This document shows, piece after piece, positions 1 through 7,138 of a stretch of DNA of 40,379 nt. The stretch lies in the NCBI GenBank assembly GCA_902628235.1, contig CACOMD010000007.1:1-40379 (forward strand). Direction: 5' to 3'. Made by a program: the position numbers and the translations under genes. Under the pieces are notes generated by a model. The model had not been told where the DNA came from, ran no database searches, and saw only the letters and a program-made list of their open reading frames with translations. Every line of letters starts with the position of its first letter. The stretch's first letter is position 1. This DNA comes from an uncultured Prochlorococcus sp. (GTDB lineage Bacteria; Cyanobacteriota; Cyanobacteriia; PCC-6307; Cyanobiaceae).

Positions 1-63
1 AAAAATAAAAATGAAATAGCAATTAAAGCAAATTATCTAATTCCTTATTATTCAGGGCAATAA
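1..63 (+). CDS. C-terminal tail of an upstream gene (partial)
   Basis: Frame 1 is open from the window edge for 20 codons and stops with TAA at 61-63, ending in the residues IPYYSGQ. It lies 13 bp before the ATG of the glutamine kinase-like gene on the same strand, the spacing expected within an operon. The fragment is too short to identify. It could be another surface-polysaccharide gene, or a chance open stretch in AT-rich DNA. Confidence 0.4.
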   Translation, partial: KNKNEIAIKANYLIPYYSGQ

Positions 64-76
64 AATATTAACTAAA

Positions 77-2392
77 ATGAATTTAACTTTTTCTAGTAAA
101 GCTAAAACTTTAAAAAGTCTTGAGGGAATTATAAAACATGCTGAAATTCCACAAATTTATTTATTTACTTATGAGGATTGGAATTTAAATAAAGAAAATT
201 TGTTATTAAAAATCTTTTCAAAAATCAAATCAAATACATTTATTGTAAGATCCAGCTCTTCACAAGAAGATAAAAAAAATGCATCAAAAGCAGGCGCTTT
301 TCTCTCAGTTCCATTTGTTAAAAAAGAAGATCTTAAGTACTCGATTGATAAAGTATTTAAATCTTATGGCGAAATTAATTCTGAAGATGAGGTTTTTGTA
401 CAACCAATGCTTGATGATGTTTTATTATCTGGAGTAGGTTTTTCTCATGATCCTAATACATTATCTCCTTATAGAATAATAAACTGGAACGAAGGTCCAG
501 ATACTTCTGTAGTTACAGGTGGATTAGGAGGAAAACTCTGGCAACAGGCAGCCCACTATAAAGGTGAAGTTAAAAAAGAAGTCAAGCCAATAATTATCCT
601 GATAGAGGAATTACTAAATCTATTTGGTCAAAATCCTATTGATATTGAGTTCGCTGTCACAAAAAAAAATCAAGAGAATACCCTATGGTTACTCCAAGTT
701 AGGCCCTTAATTATCTCTGGAGAAATTGAGTCTGAAAAATCTCAATCAAATCGTCTGAAGAATATAGAGTCTAAGATTTCTGAGGGTATAAAACCGCATC
801 CATTTCTAATTGGTCAAAGAACAGTTTATGGAGTAATGCCTGATTGGAATCCTGCTGAAATAGTTGGCATAAGACCAAGGCCACTTGCATTTTCTTTATA
901 TAGAGAGCTAATTACAGACTCAATTTGGGCTTATCAAAGACATAATTACGGATATAGAAACTTGAGAAGTTTCCCTTTAATGAAGCATTTTTATGGTTTA
1001 CCTTATGTTGATGTAAGGTTATCTTTTAATTCATTTATACCTGCTGACCTCGATGACCAATTAGCAGGAAGAGTGGTTGATTATTATATTAATAAGCTAC
1101 TCAAGGAACCTACCTTACATGATAAGGTTGAATTTGATATTGTTTTTTCTTGTTATACATTTGATCTACCAGAAAGATTAAAGAATTTAAGTGATTTTGG
1201 ATTTTCAAAGACTGACCAAATGCAGATTGCAGTAAGTCTAAGGAACTTGACAAATAAAATATTACATCCGAAGACTGGCCTCTGGAAAAAAGATGCCGCA
1301 AAGTTAGACATATTAAAGATGAGAAGAGAAAAGCTTTTAAATTCCTCTTCTTCAAATCTTGAAAAAATATACTGGTTAATTGAAGATGCGAAGAGATATG
1401 GCACTTTACCTTTTGCAGGTCTTGCGAGAGCAGGATTTATATCAATACAAATGTTAAGGTCATTGGTAAATATAAAAGTCCTCTCTGAGAATGATTATGA
1501 TTCATTTTTATCAAGTATCTCTACCATTAGCAGTGATTTATCTAGAGACAAGTCGACTTTGAATAGATCAAGTTTTTTATCTAAGTATGGCCATTTAAGA
1601 CCAGGTACTTATGATATTTTATCCCCTAGATATGATGAGGCACCTGATTACTACTTTGACTGGGAAATTAATTCTGGAAAAGAATTTACAAATCAAATTT
1701 TTTCATGTTCCCTAGATCAAATGAGAGAAATAGCAAGCTTATTAAAGATTCATGATCTCGAGTCAGATCCTTTTGGAATATTTGATTTCATGCAATTTGG
1801 CATTGAATTAAGAGAATTAGCTAAATTTCAATTCTCTAAAAATCTCTCTGATGTTTTATCACTTATTACCGATCTAGGAAATAATCTTGGTTTTAGTAAA
1901 GAAGAACTTTCATATTTGGACTATTCAGTTTTTCAGGAACTGCAAGTAGGAGCTTCTGATCCAAAAGATATATTAGGTAAAAGTATAGAGCGAGGAAAAT
2001 TAAGGTATTCAGAAACTCAGAGGACTTCTTTACCACCATTAATCACATCTCCTGAAGATGTATGGGCTTTTGAATGGCCCTCAACTGAACCTAATTTTAT
2101 TACTCAAAAAAGAGTAAGTGGTGAAATAAGAAAAAATATTGAAAAAGAAAGATTAAATGGGAAAATTGTATGCATCCCTAACGCTGATCCTGGTTATGAT
2201 TGGTTATTTTCATATCCAATAGCAGGTTTAGTAACCGCATGGGGTGGAGCTAATTCTCATATGGCTATCAGAGCAGGAGAAATGTCTCTACCTTCGGTAA
2301 TAGGAGTTGGTGAGGTATTATTTAAAAAAATATCCAACTCTAATAAAATAATCCTAGATTGTGCTTGCAGAAAAATAGTAATTTTAGAATGA
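77..2392 (+). CDS. Glutamine kinase-like PEP-synthase-family dikinase (Cj1418 type)
   Basis: A 771-residue protein of the PEP synthase/pyruvate phosphate dikinase superfamily. The N-terminal third is a PPDK-type ATP-grasp domain (IVRSSSSQED near residue 55; DIEFAV and LLQVRPL near 190-215). A long central domain follows. The C-terminal 80 residues form the phosphohistidine swivel domain, with GGANSHMAIRAGEM and the catalytic His at 728. No PEP/pyruvate TIM barrel follows the His domain, so ordinary PEP synthase is excluded. The architecture is that of rifampin phosphotransferase and of C. jejuni Cj1418, the L-glutamine kinase that phosphorylates the glutamine amide nitrogen. The next two genes are Cj1417- and Cj1416-like and the stop overlaps the next ATG, which favours the glutamine-kinase reading. 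Known: the Campylobacter pathway. Inferred: the same activity here. Confidence 0.75.
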   Translation: MNLTFSSKAKTLKSLEGIIKHAEIPQIYLFTYEDWNLNKENLLLKIFSKIKSNTFIVRSSSSQEDKKNASKAGAFLSVPFVKKEDLKYSIDKVFKSYGEINSEDEVFVQPMLDDVLLSGVGFSHDPNTLSPYRIINWNEGPDTSVVTGGLGGKLWQQAAHYKGEVKKEVKPIIILIEELLNLFGQNPIDIEFAVTKKNQENTLWLLQVRPLIISGEIESEKSQSNRLKNIESKISEGIKPHPFLIGQRTVYGVMPDWNPAEIVGIRPRPLAFSLYRELITDSIWAYQRHNYGYRNLRSFPLMKHFYGLPYVDVRLSFNSFIPADLDDQLAGRVVDYYINKLLKEPTLHDKVEFDIVFSCYTFDLPERLKNLSDFGFSKTDQMQIAVSLRNLTNKILHPKTGLWKKDAAKLDILKMRREKLLNSSSSNLEKIYWLIEDAKRYGTLPFAGLARAGFISIQMLRSLVNIKVLSENDYDSFLSSISTISSDLSRDKSTLNRSSFLSKYGHLRPGTYDILSPRYDEAPDYYFDWEINSGKEFTNQIFSCSLDQMREIASLLKIHDLESDPFGIFDFMQFGIELRELAKFQFSKNLSDVLSLITDLGNNLGFSKEELSYLDYSVFQELQVGASDPKDILGKSIERGKLRYSETQRTSLPPLITSPEDVWAFEWPSTEPNFITQKRVSGEIRKNIEKERLNGKIVCIPNADPGYDWLFSYPIAGLVTAWGGANSHMAIRAGEMSLPSVIGVGEVLFKKISNSNKIILDCACRKIVILE

Positions 2393-3000
2393 AAATAATT
2401 ATAGTTTCTCAAAGAATTGACTTTATTTCTCATCGCACCGAAATTAGAGATTGTATAGATCAAAGACTTACAAATTTTTTATTACAAGGTGGCTATTTAC
2501 CTATAACTATTCCTAATATTTTTTTTATTACATCAAAAATTAAATATATTAATTATTTTGAAGATTGGTTAAGAGTAATAAATCCAGATGGAATATTACT
2601 TTCTGGTGGTAACAATATTGGGGAATTTAAATCCAGAGATAATACAGAAAAATATCTTCTTGATTATGCATATGAATACAAAAAACCATTATTAGGTATT
2701 TGTAGAGGGATGCAAATGATCGCTTATTGGGCCAATTGCAGTTTAAAAAAAGTAGAAGGACATGTAGATACTTATCATAAGATTGATTTTGGTGGGAAAA
2801 TATTAGAAGTTAATAGTTACCATAATTACTCGATTGATTCTTGTCCAAAGAATTTTTCTATTTTAGCAAAAAGTTTTGATGGTGAAATAGAGGCAATAAG
2901 AAACCATAATTTAAATTGGGAAGGATGGATGTGGCATCCAGAAAGAGAAAAAATATTTAGTGAATTTGACATTAAAAATCTCAGGAAAATATTTGGTTGA
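2389..3000 (+). CDS. Class I glutamine amidotransferase-like hydrolase (Cj1417 type)
   Basis: A 203-residue class I glutamine-amidotransferase fold. The nucleophile elbow GICRGMQM gives Cys105, and WHPERE near the C-terminus gives His183 and Glu185, so the triad is complete. The oxyanion-side segment GILLSGGNN is at 68-76. The ATG at 2389 overlaps the preceding stop as ATGA and is preferred to a TTG 30 bp upstream, which would add ten unlikely residues. The family includes gamma-glutamyl-GABA hydrolase (PuuD). In Campylobacter the neighbour of the glutamine kinase, Cj1417, cleaves CDP-L-glutamine to glutamate plus cytidine diphosphoramidate. Context argues for that role; the sequence alone shows only a gamma-glutamyl amide hydrolase. 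Confidence 0.78.
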   Translation: MKIIIVSQRIDFISHRTEIRDCIDQRLTNFLLQGGYLPITIPNIFFITSKIKYINYFEDWLRVINPDGILLSGGNNIGEFKSRDNTEKYLLDYAYEYKKPLLGICRGMQMIAYWANCSLKKVEGHVDTYHKIDFGGKILEVNSYHNYSIDSCPKNFSILAKSFDGEIEAIRNHNLNWEGWMWHPEREKIFSEFDIKNLRKIFG

Positions 3001-3034
3001 AAAATATGTTTATAATTAATTTATTTATTAAGTA

Positions 3035-3772
3035 ATGAGAGGAATAATATTAGCCGCAGGCAGAGGCAGTCGAATAAATGAATATACAAAGAACCATCCA
3101 AAATGTCTCATAAAATTTAAGAATAAAGCATTGCTTGATTGGCAAATAGAAGCTATGCATAAAGCCGGAGTAAATCAAATTTCTATTGTTACTGGATATA
3201 AAAAAGAGTTTTTAAAATTAAAAGGATTAAAAACATTTGAAAATAAGAATTGGGAAAGAACCAATATGGTTTCCTCCCTTTTTTGTGCAAGAGAATGGTT
3301 AATAAAAGATAAATGTATTGTGTCCTACTCCGATATATTTTATTTATCATCAGCAATTCAATTACTTATAGAAGATAATTCAGACCTCTCCATTACATAT
3401 GACCCAAATTGGTTAAAGTTATGGAGTTTAAGGTTTGAAAAACCTCTTATTGATGCAGAAACTTTCCGATTAGATAGAAATAAATTTCTTCTAGATATTG
3501 GTAATAAATCAAAAACATTAGAAGGTATTGAGGGACAATTTATGGGCCTATTATCATTCACTCCTTATAGTTGGAAACTTATTGAGGATATGTATGAAGA
3601 TTTTTCTGAATCAAAAAGAGATAGTATTGACATGACAGGTCTTCTTAGGAATCTAATAAATAAAAATATTTGTAATATCAAAGCCTTAGCTTATAAGGAT
3701 ATTTGGGGTGAAATAGATAATTTAAGTGATTTAATTGCATCTGATAAATATATTAAAAATGATAATGATTAA
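3035..3772 (+). CDS. Nucleotidyltransferase, probable CTP:phosphoglutamine cytidylyltransferase (Cj1416 type)
   Basis: A 245-residue GT-A-like sugar/choline-phosphate nucleotidyltransferase. The N-terminus carries the nucleotide loop ILAAGRGSRI (residues 5-14) and the PKCL lysine near 24. SYSDIFY holds the metal-binding Asp. It follows the hydrolase after 34 bp on the same strand. In isolation it could be a phosphocholine or hexose-1-phosphate nucleotidyltransferase. Third in order after a glutamine kinase-like gene and a CDP-glutamine hydrolase-like gene, it matches Cj1416, which makes CDP-L-glutamine from L-glutamine phosphate and CTP. The Campylobacter set includes a kinase (Cj1415) that is not seen after this gene; the next landmark is the integration scar at 3828. 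Confidence 0.75.
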   Translation: MRGIILAAGRGSRINEYTKNHPKCLIKFKNKALLDWQIEAMHKAGVNQISIVTGYKKEFLKLKGLKTFENKNWERTNMVSSLFCAREWLIKDKCIVSYSDIFYLSSAIQLLIEDNSDLSITYDPNWLKLWSLRFEKPLIDAETFRLDRNKFLLDIGNKSKTLEGIEGQFMGLLSFTPYSWKLIEDMYEDFSESKRDSIDMTGLLRNLINKNICNIKALAYKDIWGEIDNLSDLIASDKYIKNDND

Positions 3773-3827
3773 AATAATTACTAAACCTTTAAAGATGAGA
3801 ATATTATTGAATAAAGAAAAATACTGA

Positions 3828-3870
3828 TGGAGCCAAGCGGATTCGAACCGCTGACCCCCTGCATGCCATG
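3828..3870 (-). repeat. Left att scar: 43-bp copy of the tRNA-Ala 3' half
   Basis: The 43 bases match 12454-12496, the 3' half of the intact tRNA-Ala(GGC) from anticodon loop to discriminator base, with one mismatch (t at 3842 against c). Similarity stops just past the anticodon loop (tag here, cag there). A direct repeat of a tRNA 3' end, 8.6 kb from the intact gene and in the same orientation, is the classic product of tyrosine-recombinase integration. This would be the displaced original 3' end at the far side of the element. Confidence 0.88.
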
Positions 3871-4133
3871 TAGTAGTCAAAAGAACTGCAATCAAAAGCA
3901 ATTACTTTATTTATGACAGTTTTTTAATAAAGCCGAGTGCAGAAATAAGTGCAGTTTTGTCCAGGCAAACATGAGTAAGGAGATCAATAAGCATATCTAG
4001 CTTTAACCTATTTTATTAACAATATTTTGAAACAAAAAAAGGAAAAAATAGTAAGCTCAATTATTAGAGAATATCAGTAATTACAATGGTTCTTATTTAA
4101 TCAAATCATAGAAATAGAGTATATATTGAAGGT
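3871..4133. other. Gene-free left end of the element with GTGCAG repeats
   Basis: 263 bp without a convincing gene. GTGCAG occurs twice 12 bp apart (3937-3942 and 3949-3954), and a third copy lies at the other end of the element next to the tRNA (12356-12361). They could be recombinase arm-binding sites, but three hexamers are weak evidence. The rest is AT-rich leader for the following small gene. Confidence 0.3.
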
Positions 4134-4475
4134 ATGTCCAAAAGAGCTACTAAACAAGAAACTGAATTAAGAATTGCGCATGCTGCTGAATTAGTTGCTG
4201 AAGGACAAGCCTATTCATCTATTACTTCCCTTGTTGCCGCAAAATATGGAATCTCAAGAAGAAGAGCAAGGCAGATCACTTCTAATGCTTATCTTTTGCT
4301 GAAAGATGATATTGAGGAAGGGGACTTAAATCGCCCTGAAATGACAGCAAAATTATTATGTACTTTAGAGACTGCAATGCATAGAGCAATGCAGGAAAAA
4401 CAATATTCTGCAGTTGCAAGTAATGCAAAAGTTCTTATGAAGTTAGTTGGCTTAGAAGCGAAAGTAAAGAGTTAG
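4134..4475 (+). CDS. Small HTH-like protein, possibly small-terminase-like
   Basis: A 113-residue, highly helical, basic protein. Residues about 30-50 (SLVAAKYGISRRRARQI) look like a helix-turn-helix with an Arg-rich recognition helix. The second half is an amphipathic helical segment rich in Ala and Met. HTH followed by helices resembles the small subunit of phage terminases and other short DNA-binding proteins of phage satellites, but I cannot place it in a family. It lies between the tRNA-Ala scar and the tRNA-Pro fragment and looks less AT-rich than its neighbours, consistent with a component of the mobile element rather than cargo. The sequence supports DNA binding; the terminase idea is inference. 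Confidence 0.6.
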   Translation: MSKRATKQETELRIAHAAELVAEGQAYSSITSLVAAKYGISRRRARQITSNAYLLLKDDIEEGDLNRPEMTAKLLCTLETAMHRAMQEKQYSAVASNAKVLMKLVGLEAKVKS

Positions 4476-4478
4476 AGC

Positions 4479-4512
4479 TGGTGCTTTGGGAGTACTAGGT
4501 CGCAGGTTCAAT
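4479..4512 (+). pseudogene. tRNA-Pro(TGG) 3' fragment (integration scar)
   Basis: The segment folds as part of a tRNA. It has an anticodon stem (GGTGC with GTACT), loop TTTGGGA with anticodon TGG (Pro), variable loop AGGTC, T-stem GCAGG and the T-loop start TTCAA. It then breaks into unrelated AT-rich DNA, so the 3' T-stem and acceptor are missing. It starts just after the stop of the small HTH-like gene. It is a second tRNA scar inside an element bounded by tRNA-Ala and suggests nested or successive integrations. Confidence 0.62.
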
Positions 4513-4520
4513 AATTAGTA

Positions 4521-4922
4521 TTATTTTTTTTCTGTTGAGATTCCTATCTTTAAATTCTCTATCTTTCTTAATTCATCAAGTAAATTTACAATTAATCCAT
4601 ATTTGACTGAAGTATCAGCTCTCAAAATAACTAGAGGTTCTTCAAGATTTTCTATATTTTTTCGAATTAATGCAGATATATTTTTTAAAGAAATTTCATT
4701 CGATTTAAAGTAAATTTTTTCATTATTATCTACTGTTATTATTTGAGGTTTATTTTTCTCTCTTACAGAAGTAGAAGATTTTGGAAGATTAACTTCAATA
4801 GTATCAATTTTAGTAAGAAAAAGACTAGAAATTATAAAAAAAGATAATATTGCAAAAATTATATCTATCATGGGAAGAATATTAATTTGATTTTCTGATT
4901 TATTATTTTCTCTGAAATACAT
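4521..4922 (-). CDS. exbD: ExbD-type TonB energizer subunit
   Basis: A 133-residue inner-membrane protein. It has a short cytoplasmic N-terminus, one membrane span (about residues 15-38) and a periplasmic domain. The span contains PMIDIIFAIL with Asp20 in the place of the essential proton-channel Asp of ExbD (Asp25 in E. coli). Length and layout are normal for ExbD/TolR. It is downstream of exbB with a 6-bp gap. In this setting (tonB divergent, receptor and ABC importer nearby) it should form the ExbB-ExbD motor that drives TonB with the proton motive force. TolR or biopolymer transport is the alternative, disfavoured by the neighbours. Confidence 0.9.
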   Translation of the reverse strand: MYFRENNKSENQINILPMIDIIFAILSFFIISSLFLTKIDTIEVNLPKSSTSVREKNKPQIITVDNNEKIYFKSNEISLKNISALIRKNIENLEEPLVILRADTSVKYGLIVNLLDELRKIENLKIGISTEKK

Positions 4923-4928
4923 AATGCT

Positions 4929-5540
4929 TTAGAATTTTTTTGTAGAATAGATAGTCTCAAATTTGCCACAAAACTCATTCATTATTCTTAATTGTTTATT
5001 TCTAATAGCCTTAAAGTAATTAGAAAATATAAGAGTAAAAATAGCAATAATTAGTCCCGCTGCCGTAGAGATAAGAGCCTCGCTAATCCCTCCAGTCACT
5101 TCTTCAGCATTTACTCCAATGTTTCCTATATCAATAAATGAGAATGAATTTATTAACCCAAAAACTGTTCCTAATAGTCCTAGTAAAGGAGATATAGCAA
5201 TTGTTGTTGAAAAAAAATTATTAAATTTATCAAATTCATATTGAATAGATTGTAATGAAATTGAAAGAGCAATAGAAAGATTTTTTTGATTATTTAAATT
5301 GAATTCCTTTACCTTTAATAAGAGTTTTTTATAAGGATTATATATATCATTTTTATTTTTACTCTGCTTTAAATTTTCTAAATTAGAAAATTTTTCTGCT
5401 ATTAAATTTAAATTATTTCTATTTAATGAAACTACTCTTTGCCAAAAAATAAATCTTTCAATTATGCAGGCAAAAGAAATTATCGAGAAGAATAAAAGGG
5501 GCCACATAACAAGTCCCCCAGCAATAAATAGATTGATCAA
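4929..5540 (-). CDS. exbB: ExbB-type TonB energizer (MotA/TolQ/ExbB channel)
   Basis: A 203-residue protein with three membrane spans. The N-terminal span contains GGLVMWPLLFF. The two C-terminal spans carry family signatures LLGLLGTVFGLI and ISEALISTAAGLIIAI. It forms the proton channel with ExbD and powers TonB. The start given is TTG at 5540. The internal ATG at codon 12 has a better ribosome-binding sequence (GGGGGA, 6 bp upstream) but would cut into the conserved GG-MWPLL segment, so the longer form is preferred. exbB-exbD is transcribed divergently from tonB across 65 bp. Confidence 0.9.
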   Translation of the reverse strand: MINLFIAGGLVMWPLLFFSIISFACIIERFIFWQRVVSLNRNNLNLIAEKFSNLENLKQSKNKNDIYNPYKKLLLKVKEFNLNNQKNLSIALSISLQSIQYEFDKFNNFFSTTIAISPLLGLLGTVFGLINSFSFIDIGNIGVNAEEVTGGISEALISTAAGLIIAIFTLIFSNYFKAIRNKQLRIMNEFCGKFETIYSTKKF

Positions 5541-5605
5541 TACAAATTTATTATCTAATTTATAATAGTTGTAAATAGTTGAATTACAATTAAAAAAAGA
5601 TATTT
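5541..5605. promoter_or_regulatory. Divergent exbB / tonB promoter region
   Basis: A 65-bp AT-rich gap separates the divergent exbBD and tonB genes, so it must hold both promoters. A perfect TATAAT lies at 5561-5566 on the + strand, 40 bp before the tonB ATG. On the - strand a TTTACA followed 16 bp later by TAATAA could serve exbB. I see no clear operator. In DNA this AT-rich such hexamers are weak evidence by themselves. Confidence 0.4.
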
Positions 5606-6283
5606 ATGATAAAAAATCATGAAAAATTAATTATATTTAAAAATTGGGAATTATCTATTGGATTAATAATTTCTCTTTTCTCACACATTCTTTTATTTAC
5701 AGTTTTAGATTTAAAAAATGATAATTTATTAGGAGATAAATTTATACCAATTGAATTTATTGATATAGATACTTCTTTTAATATAGGAGATTCATTAGAT
5801 GAAACTCAATCTAAAAATATTGAAAATAATTCAGATTTCAAAGAAGAAAAATTAATAAAGGAACTTAAGGAAGAAACTATCGAAAAATCTGAAGCAGAAA
5901 TTGCAGAAAAGAAAATTATAAATCAAGAAAGTCTCAGAAATAAAATTGATTTAGAAAATAAATATAGAGGGATTGTAAAGGGTAAAAAAGATGAAGATAT
6001 TGAAAGAGGGAGTATTTTAGGTAAAGGTATAGATAAAATAACTTGCCTAAATTGCATAAAACCTAAATACCCAAAACTTGCAATTCAAAGAGGTTATGAA
6101 GGTATTTTAAAATTAAAAGTATCGATACAAAAAGATGGCTCAGTAAAGGATGTTTTAGTCACCCAATCCACTGGTTATATAATTTTAGATAAGGCTGGAA
6201 TTAAAGCAGCTAAAGAATCAAAATTTTATCCGCTTACTAAACAATCTGAATTAAATATTATTTATGATCTTAAATTAAATTGA
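5606..6283 (+). CDS. tonB: TonB energy-transducing protein
   Basis: A 225-residue TonB-family protein. The N-terminal anchor (residues about 15-37, LSIGLIISLFSHILLF) keeps the Ser-X3-His spacing of TonB anchors that contact ExbB/ExbD. A charged Glu/Lys-rich linker (about 60-140) replaces the usual Pro-rich one. The C-terminal TonB domain (about 148-225) includes PKYPKLAIQRGYEG, LKVSIQKDGSVKDV and a terminal beta strand. It transmits energy from the inner-membrane motor to the outer-membrane receptor encoded downstream on the other strand. A CxxC pair (CLNC) just before the domain is unusual. Its 3' end overlaps the convergent binding-protein gene by 9 bp. Confidence 0.9.
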   Translation: MIKNHEKLIIFKNWELSIGLIISLFSHILLFTVLDLKNDNLLGDKFIPIEFIDIDTSFNIGDSLDETQSKNIENNSDFKEEKLIKELKEETIEKSEAEIAEKKIINQESLRNKIDLENKYRGIVKGKKDEDIERGSILGKGIDKITCLNCIKPKYPKLAIQRGYEGILKLKVSIQKDGSVKDVLVTQSTGYIILDKAGIKAAKESKFYPLTKQSELNIIYDLKLN

Positions 6284-7135
6284 TGACAGTTTTTTACAAG
6301 CTTTATTGATAGAATCTAAGCTTCCAGGATTAATCAAACCATAATATTCAAAGGAAAATATATTTTTTTTCTTTACAGCTGGGATTTTCTTCCAAATAGC
6401 TAATGATTCATATTGTGAGATATTACTTCCAGGAGTTTTTACAACTATTAAATTATTTGGCTTTGCTTTTAATAACCACTCTTGACTTAGATTGACATAT
6501 CCTCTAAATTCACTTTTTGATTGAAGCTCAGAAGTTAAGTTTTTTAATCCAAATCTTTTTATAAGATTGCCAGACCAACTTTTTGAATTTGGAGAAAGTA
6601 TTGGTTTAGTACTTACAAGAGCGATTACATTTTTATCTTTAGATATTTTTGATGAGGATGAATAACAGTTACTAATTTTATTACTTAATTGCTCTATATT
6701 TTTTTTTGATAAGAACAAATTAATTTCCTTATTGAGATTTTCAAGATCTTTTAGATTTTTTATTTTTGTAGATAAAGTTTTAAATCCTAGTTCATTAAGT
6801 TTAGATAGAGCCTTATCATGAAAACCAGTAGCCCCAATTATAAGATCTGGTTTTAAGCTTATAATCTTTTCTAAATTTGGAGGCATTCTGCCTGATGAAA
6901 TTATTGGAATATCCTTATAGGAAGGATTTAACTTTAATAGCGAGGAACCTGGAATTCCTACAAGAGATTCTGATTCAATACTATTAACCAAATCTGCTGA
7001 AAGAGATGTTAAAGCTACAATTTTATATTTATTTTTAGTATTTAAATTCTCATTTGAACTTAAACTTAGTGGAAAAGAAAAACTAAAAAGAAAAATAAGT
7101 AATAACTTTTTTAGGAGAAAATTATTAAAATTCAA
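6275..7135 (-). CDS. Iron-chelate ABC importer, periplasmic binding protein (FecB/BtuF fold)
   Basis: A 286-residue class III (helical-backbone) substrate-binding protein. It has a signal peptide of about 27 residues (LLKKLLLIFLFSFSF core) but no lipobox Cys, so it should be soluble periplasmic. The mature part has the family pattern: IVALTSLSADLVNSI, a Gly-rich turn, ISSGRMPPNLEKIISLKPDLIIG, and a central helix. The fold serves Fe-siderophore, heme and cobalamin importers. It starts 3 bp after the receptor gene, so they are co-transcribed. It would pass the ligand to the FecCD-type permease/ATPase encoded upstream. The ligand cannot be read from sequence. Confidence 0.87.
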   Translation of the reverse strand: MNFNNFLLKKLLLIFLFSFSFPLSLSSNENLNTKNKYKIVALTSLSADLVNSIESESLVGIPGSSLLKLNPSYKDIPIISSGRMPPNLEKIISLKPDLIIGATGFHDKALSKLNELGFKTLSTKIKNLKDLENLNKEINLFLSKKNIEQLSNKISNCYSSSSKISKDKNVIALVSTKPILSPNSKSWSGNLIKRFGLKNLTSELQSKSEFRGYVNLSQEWLLKAKPNNLIVVKTPGSNISQYESLAIWKKIPAVKKKNIFSFEYYGLINPGSLDSINKACKKLSSI

Positions 7136-7138
7136 AAT

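Noticed and set aside
2359..2388. Upstream TTG start for the class I amidotransferase-like gene
   Set aside because: The ATG at 2389 gives an ATGA overlap with the previous gene and the natural beta-strand N-terminus.
77..2392. Reading the first gene as ordinary PEP synthase or pyruvate phosphate dikinase
   Set aside because: The phosphohistidine domain is at the very C-terminus and no PEP/pyruvate TIM barrel follows, and the neighbours fit the glutamine kinase pathway.
3828..3900. A second intact tRNA-Ala gene at the left scar
   Set aside because: Only the 3' half matches. The 5' half (D arm and acceptor) is absent after 3870.
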